From an uncultured Eubacteriales bacterium (lineage in GTDB: Bacteria; Bacillota_A; Clostridia; Christensenellales; Aristaeellaceae): a stretch of 7,055 nucleotides of DNA. The notes below the pieces were generated by a model. That model searched no databases. It was not told the origin of the DNA and saw nothing but the letters and a program-made list of their open reading frames with translations. The stretch's first letter is position 1; each line of letters starts with the position of its first letter. The translations under genes were made by a program, and so were the position numbers. The stretch lies in NCBI GenBank assembly GCA_902775835.1, contig CACYNZ010000199.1:1-7055 (forward strand), given 5' to 3'. This document shows, piece after piece, positions 1-6,328 of this stretch.

Positions 1-1542
1 CGCAACGTGGTTCTGGACAAGAAGTACGGTGCTCCCCTGATCACCAACGACGGTGTGACCATCGCCAAGGAAATCGAGCTGGAAGACCCCTTTGAAAACA
101 TGGGCGCTCAGCTGGTGAAGGAAGTTTCCACCAAGACCAATGATGTGGCCGGCGACGGCACCACCACCGCTACCCTGCTCGCTCAGGCCATCATCCGTGA
201 AGGTCTGCGCAACCTGGCTGCCGGTGCCAACCCCATGATCCTGAAGAAGGGCATTGAGGCCGCCACGGAAGCTGCTGTCAAGGGTCTGCATGAACTGTCC
301 CGGCCCATCTCCGGCAAGCAGGCCATTGCTCAGGTTGCTGCCAACTCTGCCGCTGACGAGACCATCGGCAAGCTGATCTCTGACGCCATGGAAACCGTGG
401 GCAACGACGGCGTTATCACCGTTGAAGAGAGCAAGACCATGTCCACCGGCATGACCACCACCGAAGGCATGATGTTTGACCGCGGCTATGCTTCCGCCTA
501 CATGGTCACCGACACCGACAAGATGGTGGCCGAGCTGGATAACCCCTATATCCTGATCACCGACAAGAAGATCAGCAACATCCAGGAGATCCTGCCCGTG
601 CTGGAGCAGGTGGTGCAGGCTGGCAAGAAGCTGCTCATCATCGCTGAGGACGTGGAAGGCGAAGCCCTGGCCACCCTGGTTGTGAACAAGCTGCGCGGCA
701 CCTTCACCTGTGTTGCTGTCAAGGCTCCCGGTTTCGGCGACCGCCGCAAGGAAATGCTGCAGGATATCGCCATTCTGACCGGCGGCACCGTGATCTCCTC
801 CGAGACCGGTCTTGAACTGAAGGAAGCCACCCTGGATATGCTGGGTAAGGCCCGTCAGGTCAAGGTCAACAAGGAAAACACCACCATCGTGGGCGGCAGC
901 GGCCTGAAGGCTGACATCGAAGCCCGTGTGGGTCAGATCCGTGCCCAGATCGCTGAAACCACCAGCGATTATGACCGTGAGAAGCTGCAGGAGCGTCTGG
1001 CCAAGCTGGCCGGTGGCGTTGCTGTCATCCAGGTCGGTGCTGCCACCGAGATTGAGATGAAAGAGCGCAAACTGCGTATCGAAGATGCTCTGGCTGCCAC
1101 CCGTGCGGCTGCCGAGGAAGGCATCGTGCCTGGCGGCGGCATTGCCCTGATCAATGTCCTGCCCTATGTCAAGGCCATCGAAGGCAACTTCGAAGGCGAT
1201 GCCAAGACCGGCGTGCAGATCGTGCTGCGTGCCCTGGAAGAGCCTGTCCGCCAGATCGCCATGAACGCCGGTGTTGACGGCAGCGTGGTGGTGGAGAACA
1301 TCAAGACCACCAAGAAGAGCGACGGCAAGGCCGGATATGGCTATGATGCCCTGCATGACGCCTATGTGGACATGATTGAAGCCGGCATCATCGATCCTAC
1401 CAAGGTAACCCGTTCTGCCCTGCAGAATGCGGCCTCCGTGGCAGCCATGGTGCTGACCACCGAGTCCCTGGTGGCCGATATCCCCGAACCCGAACCTGCT
1501 GCACCCGCTGGCGGAGCCGGCGGCATGGGCGGCATGTACTAA
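1..1542 (+). CDS. groEL: Chaperonin GroEL (Hsp60), 5'-truncated by window edge
   Basis: Group I chaperonin subunit. Fourteen subunits form the cytoplasmic double ring that folds proteins with ATP and the GroES lid. The frame is open from base 1, and the first codons read R-N-V-V-L-D-K, matching E. coli GroEL from Arg36, so about 35 N-terminal codons lie upstream. With those added, the total is about 548 residues, the usual family length. Visible landmarks include the nucleotide-binding AGDGTTTAT block (Asp equivalent to E. coli Asp87 at visible residue 52), [17 protein letters not shown] in the apical domain, [10 protein letters not shown], the [23 protein letters not shown] stretch (given here only as a landmark), [10 protein letters not shown] with the hydrolytic Asp equivalent to Asp398, and [10 protein letters not shown]. 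The C-terminal tail is a short Ala/Pro then Gly-Gly-Met type ending in GGMGGMY. No frameshift is seen. A groES gene would be expected just upstream but is not visible. Codon use is strongly biased (CTG, AAG, ACC), fitting high expression. Confidence 0.98.
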   Translation, partial: RNVVLDKKYGAPLITNDGVTIAKEIELEDPFENMGAQLVKEVSTKTNDVAGDGTTTATLLAQAIIREGLRNLAAGANPMILKKGIEAATEAAVKGLHELSRPISGKQAIAQVAANSAADETIGKLISDAMETVGNDGVITVEESKTMSTGMTTTEGMMFDRGYASAYMVTDTDKMVAELDNPYILITDKKISNIQEILPVLEQVVQAGKKLLIIAEDVEGEALATLVVNKLRGTFTCVAVKAPGFGDRRKEMLQDIAILTGGTVISSETGLELKEATLDMLGKARQVKVNKENTTIVGGSGLKADIEARVGQIRAQIAETTSDYDREKLQERLAKLAGGVAVIQVGAATEIEMKERKLRIEDALAATRAAAEEGIVPGGGIALINVLPYVKAIEGNFEGDAKTGVQIVLRALEEPVRQIAMNAGVDGSVVVENIKTTKKSDGKAGYGYDALHDAYVDMIEAGIIDPTKVTRSALQNAASVAAMVLTTESLVADIPEPEPAAPAGGAGGMGGMY

Positions 1543-1561
1543 TACCGTTCCACCGGACAAC

Positions 1562-1595
1562 AAAGCAGTCAGTCCCCCGCGGACTGACTGCTTTT
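1562..1595 (+). terminator. Intrinsic terminator of groEL
   Basis: A perfect 14-bp stem (AAAGCAGTCAGTCC at 1562-1575 with GGACTGACTGCTTT at 1581-1594) closes a 5-nt loop (CCCGC) and runs into TTTT at 1592-1595. A second T-run (seven T) follows at about 1607-1613. It sits 20 nt after the groEL stop and before the promoter of the next gene, so it should insulate that gene from groEL transcription. Confidence 0.93.
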
Positions 1596-1644
1596 GCATT
1601 GTCCTCTTTTTTTGATCCTTGCACAGACCGCATGCAGCCTCCCC

Positions 1645-1673
1645 TTGACAGCCGCCGCCGCGGAGGCTACCAT
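1645..1673 (+). promoter_or_regulatory. Sigma-A-type promoter of the AEC permease gene
   Basis: A consensus -35 TTGACA (1645-1650), a 17-bp spacer and a -10 TACCAT (1668-1673, four of six consensus positions). Transcription would begin near 1680, giving a 5' leader of about 50 nt ahead of the ATG at 1733. This placement rules out the in-frame ATG at 1679 as the start, because that codon would lie at the transcript's very 5' end. The spacer is unusually GC-rich (GCC repeats). A 7-bp inverted repeat (1636-1642 and 1662-1668) overlaps the promoter. Confidence 0.7.
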
Positions 1674-1719
1674 CCCCCATGACCGTCAGCATTCCGGCCG
1701 GTTTCACTTCCCCACTTAC

Positions 1720-1726
1720 AGGAGGT
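1720..1726 (+). promoter_or_regulatory. Ribosome binding site of the AEC permease
   Basis: AGGAGGT ends 6 nt before ATG 1733, a near-perfect Shine-Dalgarno sequence. It decides between the three in-frame ATGs at 1679, 1733 and 1742. The first has no ribosome binding site, and 1742 lies 15 nt from this one. Confidence 0.9.
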
Positions 1727-1732
1727 ACCCCC

Positions 1733-2656
1733 ATGCCCTCAATGGACATCGTGTTCACGCAGATCCTGGTCATTCTTCTTTATGTGGTCATCGGCTATGC
1801 AGCAGGCAGAATCGGCCTGATCAGTCCTGAACAGAGGAAATACCTCACACGCCTCTGCACGGATCTGATTCTCCCCTTCACCGTGCTGTCCGCTTCCAGC
1901 CAGACCATCAGTCATCAGGAACTGGCCGGACTCGGTCTCATCACGCTGCTGATTCTCGCCTTCTATGCGCTGACAACCCTCCTGTCCAACCGGGTACAGA
2001 CACTTCTGCATGTGCCGGAACCGCTCAAGATCACCACGTCCTCGCTTATGACCTATCCCAACTGCACATTCCTGGGACTGTCGCTGTGCCGGGCCCTGTT
2101 CGGCGATATCGCCGTGCTGTACAACGCCATGGCCATGCTGGCGTTCAATGCCATATTCTTCACCTGGCAGGCCGGAAAGTTTTCGGGAAAGAAATTCAGC
2201 CTGCGCGCCCTCATGACCGCGCCTACTGTGTCCACCCTGATTCTCATGGTCATGCTTGTGTTCGGATGGCAGTTCCCTGCACCCGTCCAGACCGTGGTCA
2301 GCAGCACCGGTGCCATGATTTCCCCGCTGTCCCTGATCATTATCGGCGTCATGATGTCGGAAAACCGGCTTACCGCTGTGCTGAAAGAACGCAGAGCCTA
2401 TCTTGTCGTGCTGTTCAGGAATCTTCTTCTGCCCATGTGCGCCATGCTGATTCTGCGTCTGCTTCCCATGGAGCCCTCGTCCAGGGTCTGTCTGCTGGTA
2501 TACCTGGCCTGCCCGTGCGCGACCCTGACATCCATCTATGCGATCCAGTACGACATGGAACCGGAGTTTGCCGCGAGAACCGTACTTATGTCGACCCTGT
2601 TCTTTGCAGGCACGCTGCCCGTTGTCATCTATCTCGGCACCCGTTTTCTTGCCTGA
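1733..2656 (+). CDS. AEC-family (auxin efflux carrier-like) transporter
   Basis: Inner-membrane permease of the AEC family, related to plant PIN carriers. Bacterial members such as MleP and MdcF-like proteins move organic acids such as malate or malonate, but many have no known substrate. Starting at ATG 1733 the protein is 307 residues, typical for the family. Hydrophobicity by eye gives about ten membrane segments, near residues 7-27, 41-55, 64-85, 105-123, 127-146, 161-180, 189-208, 222-243, 251-271 and 284-304. Family hallmarks are the N-terminal segment ending GYAAGRIGLIS, the DLILPFTVLSA segment, and the Asn-containing YPNCTFLGL break at 108-116 that sits in the transport path of AEC proteins. 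The gene is monocistronic, with its own promoter and terminator. It is adjacent to groEL, and nothing nearby points to a substrate. Family assignment is firm, substrate unknown. Confidence 0.9.
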   Translation: MPSMDIVFTQILVILLYVVIGYAAGRIGLISPEQRKYLTRLCTDLILPFTVLSASSQTISHQELAGLGLITLLILAFYALTTLLSNRVQTLLHVPEPLKITTSSLMTYPNCTFLGLSLCRALFGDIAVLYNAMAMLAFNAIFFTWQAGKFSGKKFSLRALMTAPTVSTLILMVMLVFGWQFPAPVQTVVSSTGAMISPLSLIIIGVMMSENRLTAVLKERRAYLVVLFRNLLLPMCAMLILRLLPMEPSSRVCLLVYLACPCATLTSIYAIQYDMEPEFAARTVLMSTLFFAGTLPVVIYLGTRFLA

Positions 2657-2702
2657 GATTTCTGTCTCCGAGGACGTCTGTGCACATTTTGAAAACTGCA
2701 TC

Positions 2703-2747
2703 AAATAAGGCTTCCGCACCGATACCGGCACGGAAGCCTTATTTATT
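2703..2747. terminator. Bidirectional terminator between convergent genes
   Basis: A perfect 14-bp stem (AAATAAGGCTTCCG at 2703-2716 with CGGAAGCCTTATTT at 2731-2744) encloses 14 nt that can fold further (CCG/CGG around ATAC). The A/T-rich stem ends give a T-rich tail on either strand: TTATTTATT rightward and CCTTATTT leftward. It lies between the rightward AEC gene (stop 2656) and the leftward SPFH gene (stop 2764), so it most likely ends both transcripts. The remaining bases of this 107-nt gap show nothing else. Confidence 0.88.
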
Positions 2748-2763
2748 GTCTGTTCAATTCCTG

Positions 2764-3825
2764 TTACTGAAGCTTCTGTCCGCAGTTCGGGCAGAACTTG
2801 GCACCGGGAGTCACAGGCTGTCCGCAAGCAGGGCAGGCAGGAGCGACTTCCAGTTTCTGACCACAGTTCGCGCAGAATTTTGCGCCGGCCGCTACGGGCT
2901 GACCGCATGCAGGGCAGAATCCACCGGCAGGCTGTGCTGCGCTCTGAGGCTGCTGCTGGGCCTGCGCATTGGCGGACATGGCCTGTGCAAAGACCTGGCC
3001 CATGGCCATCCCGGCACCCATGCCCACGCCCGCGCCAGCCATGGAGGAACCGTTGTTGGCGCTCTCCCGCATGGCTTCTGCTGCCTGGTACTGGGTATAC
3101 TGGTTCAAATCACCCACCACACCCATGGAGGTGCGGCGGTCCATGGCCTTCTCCACTTCATCGGGCAGGGAAATGTTCTCAATCACAAAAGAGGTCAGGG
3201 AAACACCAAGCGCAGCGATCTTCTGATTGATGGCCTGCAGACAGTAGTTGCCCAGCTCATCATAGTTCGCCGCCAGATCCAGAGCAGGGATCTTGCTCTC
3301 TGCAATGGCATCGGAGAGGGAAGATACGCTGACGCGCTTGATCTGTTCTTCGATATCGCCCACACGGTAGGTGGAGCTGGTACCGAAAACTTCCTTCAGC
3401 AGAGCTTCCGGATCCGTTACCCGGAAGGAATAATTGCCAAACCCGCGGACACGGATAATGCCGAACTCAGTATCCCGCATCATGACCGGATTGGATGTGC
3501 CCCACTTGCAATCCAGGAACTGCTTGGTGTTGATGAAATACAGATCCGCCTTGAAGGGGCTGTTAAATCCGAATTTCCACGCCTTCAGCTTGGTCAGGAT
3601 GGGCATATTGCTGGTCTGAAGCTCATAACGGCCGGGCTGGAAAATATCAGCCAGCTGTCCTTCATTGACGAAAATGGCAACCTGGCTTTCCCGAACGGTA
3701 AGCTGAGCTCCCATCATGATTTCCTTGCCATCCATGTCATACTTGTGGACGATGGTATCTTTCGTATTGTCCGTCCATTCAATGACATCCAGCAGCTGGG
3801 ATTTGGCAAAACTGAACAAGCCCAT
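2764..3825 (-). CDS. SPFH/band-7 protein with two C-terminal zinc ribbons (YdjI-like)
   Basis: A 353-residue member of the SPFH proteins often labelled 'virion core protein-like', resembling Bacillus YdjI. Those proteins act as membrane-associated scaffolds; YdjI recruits a PspA paralogue to the membrane in envelope stress. The SPFH core spans about residues 35-230, with GRYELQTSNMPIL, the YFINTKQFLDCKWGT block, the NPVMMRDTEFG block, then VRGFGNYSFRVTDPEALLKEVFG. There is no signal peptide or clear membrane helix. A Gly/Met/Ala/Gln-rich linker (about 258-300) leads to two zinc ribbons with CxxC pairs at C304/C307 with C318/C321, and C331/C334 with C345/C348. The start at 3825 is fixed by AGGAGG 7 nt upstream; an in-frame ATG at 3855 lies inside the preceding gene. 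It follows the pseudo-receiver gene by 14 nt. No PspA-like or membrane partner is encoded in the window. Family is clear; exact role here is inferred. Confidence 0.9.
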   Translation of the reverse strand: MGLFSFAKSQLLDVIEWTDNTKDTIVHKYDMDGKEIMMGAQLTVRESQVAIFVNEGQLADIFQPGRYELQTSNMPILTKLKAWKFGFNSPFKADLYFINTKQFLDCKWGTSNPVMMRDTEFGIIRVRGFGNYSFRVTDPEALLKEVFGTSSTYRVGDIEEQIKRVSVSSLSDAIAESKIPALDLAANYDELGNYCLQAINQKIAALGVSLTSFVIENISLPDEVEKAMDRRTSMGVVGDLNQYTQYQAAEAMRESANNGSSMAGAGVGMGAGMAMGQVFAQAMSANAQAQQQPQSAAQPAGGFCPACGQPVAAGAKFCANCGQKLEVAPACPACGQPVTPGAKFCPNCGQKLQ

Positions 3826-3832
3826 AACAATT

Positions 3833-3838
3833 CCTCCT
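3833..3838 (-). promoter_or_regulatory. Ribosome binding site of the SPFH gene
   Basis: CCTCCT on the given strand reads AGGAGG leftward, 7 nt before ATG 3823-3825. It lies in the 14-nt gap after the TAA of the upstream gene (3840-3842), which is typical of an operon junction and fixes the SPFH start. Confidence 0.9.
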
Positions 3839-3839
3839 C

Positions 3840-4661
3840 TTATATTTCCTTGCAAAGAGCGGCAGCCCCGCCCTTTGTGAGTTCGAGCAGCGTATTGAGC
3901 CGGACGATCGATGCGATCCTCAGTTCAATATCCAGATACTCACGCACGTGATCAATGTTTGCCCGGGTGTGCTCCAGCACCAGCTTTTCCATGTCCTCGC
4001 CTTCCGGTGCCTTGCAGCCCAGCATGGGACAGGCCACGAGGAAGATCTTCTCCTCGTCAATGACTGAAATCAGCACGCGCATGCCCTTCAGCTCAGCGCC
4101 GAAGATGTTGCGCATGGCCACTTCCAGCCGGTCTGCTCCATAGTGCCATCTGCCTTCCAGGTAATGGTCGTGGGAAGGTGTTTCCAGTTCCAGTACCATG
4201 CAAGGCCTGTGAGGATCCATTTTGGACCTGAACATCAGTAGTCTGCTCAGAACCTGTTCCGGATCCACTTCTCTCCCGGCCAGCAGACTGCGGAAATACT
4301 CGTGTCTGCGAAGCTGCAGCATCAATGCCGCATTATAGGGGTCGTTGGAATAATCTGCACGTGTTCTGTTCAGAAGCATGCCCAGCTCGCGGATATTCTC
4401 CAGATCTTTCTCGGTATCATCGTATGCCCGAACTACAGGAAGCATAGGATACGCGTTGAGCGCTTCCATCATCTCAGACCAGTGACTGTCTGGCAGATTC
4501 AGGGCAATCCCATCCGCATGGTGACGGGTCAGAGATGCGAGCGCTTCTTCCACGCTTCCCGCAATTCTGGGCTGATGAAAGCCCAGCATTTCCCAGGAGT
4601 CTATCCTGTCATAGGCATCGCGCACGTCCGGATTATCCGTAACCAAAAGCAGTTTATACAT
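3840..4661 (-). CDS. Response-regulator-like protein: degenerate receiver, no DNA-binding domain
   Basis: A 273-residue protein resembling the N-terminal two thirds of YesN/AraC-type response regulators. Residues 1 to about 105 look like a receiver domain: MYKLLLVTDNPDVRDAYDRI opens like the usual 'LLIVDDEP', followed by a 'WE.LGF' motif. The phospho-site region ADGIALNLP (49-57) has Asn55 where the acceptor Asp should be, the Thr/Ser position is RAY (78-80), and the Lys-Pro position is Asn98-Arg99. Only one of the paired acidic residues (Asp9) remains, so phosphorylation is unlikely. Residues from about 135 to 260 resemble the degenerate GGDEF-like domain found between receiver and helix-turn-helix in YesN proteins (for example RLEVAMRNIFGAEL and EEKIFLVACPML). 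The protein then stops without any helix-turn-helix. The start at 4661 follows AGAAAGG by 9 nt; ATG 4670 is an alternative but leaves no spacing. It is the first gene of an operon with the SPFH gene. Domain assignment is inference from sequence resemblance. Confidence 0.72.
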   Translation of the reverse strand: MYKLLLVTDNPDVRDAYDRIDSWEMLGFHQPRIAGSVEEALASLTRHHADGIALNLPDSHWSEMMEALNAYPMLPVVRAYDDTEKDLENIRELGMLLNRTRADYSNDPYNAALMLQLRRHEYFRSLLAGREVDPEQVLSRLLMFRSKMDPHRPCMVLELETPSHDHYLEGRWHYGADRLEVAMRNIFGAELKGMRVLISVIDEEKIFLVACPMLGCKAPEGEDMEKLVLEHTRANIDHVREYLDIELRIASIVRLNTLLELTKGGAAALCKEI

Positions 4662-4703
4662 CCAATGCATCCTTTCTGCCCGCGCGATACGCAGGACGTA
4701 TAT

Positions 4704-4732
4704 ATTATACAGGATATGAGGAAAAAGCACAA
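4704..4732 (-). promoter_or_regulatory. Promoter of the pseudo-receiver/SPFH operon
   Basis: Reading leftward: -35 TTGTGC (4727-4732), 17-bp spacer (4710-4726), consensus -10 TATAAT (4704-4709). Transcription would start near 4697, leaving a leader of about 36 nt before ATG 4661. That agrees with the chosen start and excludes the far upstream in-frame ATG at 4754. A 9-bp tandem repeat lies immediately upstream, at 4738-4755. Confidence 0.78.
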
Positions 4733-4737
4733 TCGTC

Positions 4738-4755
4738 TTCTGCATTTTCTGCATT
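4738..4755. repeat. 9-bp tandem direct repeat upstream of the promoter
   Basis: Two abutting exact copies of TTCTGCATT (AATGCAGAA leftward) lie 5 bp upstream of the -35 element and 7 bp from the stop codon of the dehydrogenase gene. The position suits an activator site, but the sequence is short and AT-rich. Confidence 0.6.
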
Positions 4756-4762
4756 TTATGTC

Positions 4763-5566
4763 CTAGAATTTTCCCATATAGTACATCCTCAGAATATTTT
4801 CACTCAAACGGCCCGGGAGCATATCATGAAGAAATACAGCAAGGTGCTGATCCGCACTTGCCACACGCTTCCGAAGCGGCATATGCCGTTTCTCCAGAAG
4901 ATGCGCCACCTTTCTTCCGAGCTTTTCCGGATCGCTGCCGTGCGCCTCATCATGCGCAATCCGGCTGGTCGTGCGCTCGAAGTCCCCGCGGTAGGGCGAA
5001 TCCGTTTCCGGCTCATGACGCAGCCGGGTACGTCCGCTGCCTCCGCGATGATCGCCGGGCTCAATCAGGCACACCTGAATCCCGAAAGCGCGCGTCTCCA
5101 TGTCCAGACACTCCGCATAGCCTTCCACCGCGTGCTTGGCCGCCGTGTATGCGCTTTGAAACGGAACGCCCAGCAGCCCGTTGATGGAGGAAAACATAAT
5201 GATCCTGCCCTGCCCCTGCTGGCGCATTCCGGGAAGGGCGATCTCGTTGACCCGGACCATTCCGAGGAAGTCCGTGTCCATCACGCGGCTGTACTGGTCG
5301 GCCCCGGTTTCCTCGCAGCTGGCCAGATTCAGGATGGCGGCACAGTGTACCACCGCGTCCACCCGCCCGTATTCCTGAAAAGCACAGTCCGCAAACCTCC
5401 GGATGCTTTCCATGTCCGTCACGTCAAGTCGAAGGCAACGGATGCCTTCCAGCTCGCCGCCGCTGAAGGATCTGGCCCCGGCCACAACTGTATGCCCAAG
5501 GTCCCGGATGGCCTCAGCCGTATATCTGCCCAGACCGCTTGACGCACCGGTAACCCATACAATCAT
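4763..5566 (-). CDS. Short-chain dehydrogenase/reductase (SDR family)
   Basis: A 267-residue classical SDR, a cytoplasmic NAD(P)-dependent oxidoreductase of a single Rossmann fold. Visible motifs are the nucleotide-binding TGASSGLG at 6-13, Asp48 in RCLRLDVTD (adenine contact), HCAA at 74-77 in place of the usual NNAG, Ser127 in FSSING, and the catalytic YTAAK with Tyr140 and Lys144. An EPG motif follows at 169-171, then an Arg/His-rich substrate loop. Length and motif spacing are normal and no frameshift is apparent. ATG 5566 is preceded by GAGG at 7 nt. A GTG at 5579-5581 would overlap the stop of the upstream nucleosidase as GTGA and add five residues, but has a weaker ribosome binding site. 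It is co-transcribed with mtnN (11-nt gap). No intrinsic terminator is seen after its stop, so some read-through into the next unit is possible. The substrate cannot be told from sequence. Confidence 0.92.
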   Translation of the reverse strand: MIVWVTGASSGLGRYTAEAIRDLGHTVVAGARSFSGGELEGIRCLRLDVTDMESIRRFADCAFQEYGRVDAVVHCAAILNLASCEETGADQYSRVMDTDFLGMVRVNEIALPGMRQQGQGRIIMFSSINGLLGVPFQSAYTAAKHAVEGYAECLDMETRAFGIQVCLIEPGDHRGGSGRTRLRHEPETDSPYRGDFERTTSRIAHDEAHGSDPEKLGRKVAHLLEKRHMPLRKRVASADQHLAVFLHDMLPGRLSENILRMYYMGKF

Positions 5567-5577
5567 TTTCTCTCGCC

Positions 5578-6267
5578 TCACAGGTTCTTCATCAGCTCAC
5601 GGACCACATGCTGGGAGTTTTCCGCCGCCATCAGCGCAAACGCCGGATAGTCCATGTCAGACTGTCCGTTGGCATTATCGGATATGGATCTGAGAATACC
5701 GCAGGGCACATGGTGCATATAGCAGGCATGCGCCACGGCTGCGCCTTCCATTTCCACGGCCTTGGCTCCGAACAGGCTGTGAATCCGTTCCCTTGTCGCA
5801 CTGTCATGGATAAACTGGTCCCCGGTGGCCACCGTGCCCTCGATCACACGGACTCTGGGCAGCGTGGACGCAGCCTTCACAATCTTTTCGCGCAGGGACT
5901 CGTCACAGGGAATCTCCACCAGTCCGATCTTGGAAACAAAGCCCACAGGGTCCCCGATGCCGCTGGTATCCATGTCATGCTGCACAGCGCAGGTTGCCAC
6001 CACCATATCGCCGATGCCGATGCCTTCCTCACCGGAGCCCGCAACCCCGAGGTTCAGGATCCAGGACGGAGAAAACTCCAGAATCATCTCCAGAGCGCAC
6101 ATGGCTGCATTGACCTTTCCCGGGCCGCATACCGCCAGGACAGCTTCCTGTCCGTACAGGCGGCCGCGCCAGAACAGATCCATTCCTATGCGCACTTCCG
6201 TCTTCTCTTCCATCTCGGCCGCAAGGCCTTCCACTTCCAGCTGCATGGCCCCGATCAGTCCAATCAT
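5578..6267 (-). CDS. mtnN: 5'-methylthioadenosine/S-adenosylhomocysteine nucleosidase
   Basis: Cleaves adenine from methylthioadenosine, S-adenosylhomocysteine and 5'-deoxyadenosine, by-products of polyamine synthesis, methylation, autoinducer synthesis and radical-SAM reactions. This feeds methionine and purine salvage in the cytoplasm. The 229-residue protein has the family's full length. It keeps GAMQLEVE (Glu11, equivalent to E. coli Glu12), the CGPGKVNAA loop (47-55), LNLGVAGS (71-78), VQHDMD (95-100), the nucleoside-binding VEMEGAA with Met173 and Glu174, and the catalytic Asp197 in SISDNA. ATG 6265-6267 is preceded by AAAGGGAG at about 9 nt. It is the first gene of a unit with the SDR. 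The leader from its predicted promoter is only about 27 nt, too short for a SAM riboswitch or T-box. Confidence 0.96.
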   Translation of the reverse strand: MIGLIGAMQLEVEGLAAEMEEKTEVRIGMDLFWRGRLYGQEAVLAVCGPGKVNAAMCALEMILEFSPSWILNLGVAGSGEEGIGIGDMVVATCAVQHDMDTSGIGDPVGFVSKIGLVEIPCDESLREKIVKAASTLPRVRVIEGTVATGDQFIHDSATRERIHSLFGAKAVEMEGAAVAHACYMHHVPCGILRSISDNANGQSDMDYPAFALMAAENSQHVVRELMKNL

Positions 6268-6290
6268 GCCGCTACACTCCCTTTCTGTTC

Positions 6291-6327
6291 TTCCGCTTTC
6301 ATTATATGCATAAGATTCCGCTTTTCA
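6291..6327. repeat. Direct repeat pair across the mtnN promoter
   Basis: TTCCGCTTTCA (6291-6301) and TTCCGCTTTTCA (6316-6327) differ by one inserted T and start 25 bp apart. Reading leftward, the first-met copy covers the 3' part of the -35 and the second sits between the -10 and the likely transcription start. Confidence 0.6.
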
Positions 6328-6328
6328 A
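6301..6328 (-). promoter_or_regulatory. Promoter of the mtnN-SDR operon
   Basis: Reading leftward: -35 TTGAAA (6323-6328), 16-bp spacer (6307-6322), consensus -10 TATAAT (6301-6306). The -35 overlaps the TGA stop (6325-6327) of the ABC transporter gene. Transcription would begin near 6294. Near-identical direct repeats cover the -35 region and the start-site region. Confidence 0.72.

Noticed and set aside
1679..1732. An 18-residue N-terminal extension of the AEC permease from ATG 1679.
   Set aside because: That ATG sits at the predicted transcription start and lacks a ribosome binding site. ATG 1733 has AGGAGGT at good spacing and gives the usual family length.
1543..1732. A small RNA or small protein gene between groEL and the AEC gene.
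   Set aside because: The 190 nt are accounted for by the groEL terminator, a promoter, a short leader and a ribosome binding site. No separate short coding frame with its own ribosome binding site was seen.
1739..2908. A 389-codon leftward open frame antisense to the AEC gene.
   Set aside because: Gln/Arg/His/Gly-rich composition typical of antisense to a hydrophobic protein. No family motifs, and it passes through the bidirectional terminator.
2086..3951. A 621-codon rightward open frame across the end of the AEC gene, the terminator and the antisense of the SPFH gene.
   Set aside because: It has no ribosome binding site or promoter, is rich in Arg/His/Ser as expected for an out-of-frame reading, crosses a strong hairpin terminator, and lies over two well-supported genes.
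5020..5075. Possible frameshift in the SDR around the Arg/His-rich stretch after the EPG motif.
   Set aside because: The same frame continues to a typical SDR C-terminal region and normal total length, and the other leftward frame over this region has no SDR-like sequence.
4826..5542. A 238-codon rightward open frame antisense to the SDR gene.
   Set aside because: Shadow of a clear SDR with TGxxxGxG and YxxxK motifs. No supporting signals.
6268..6324. A SAM riboswitch or T-box ahead of mtnN.
   Set aside because: The gap is only 57 nt and the predicted leader about 27 nt, too short for either, and no terminator hairpin is present.
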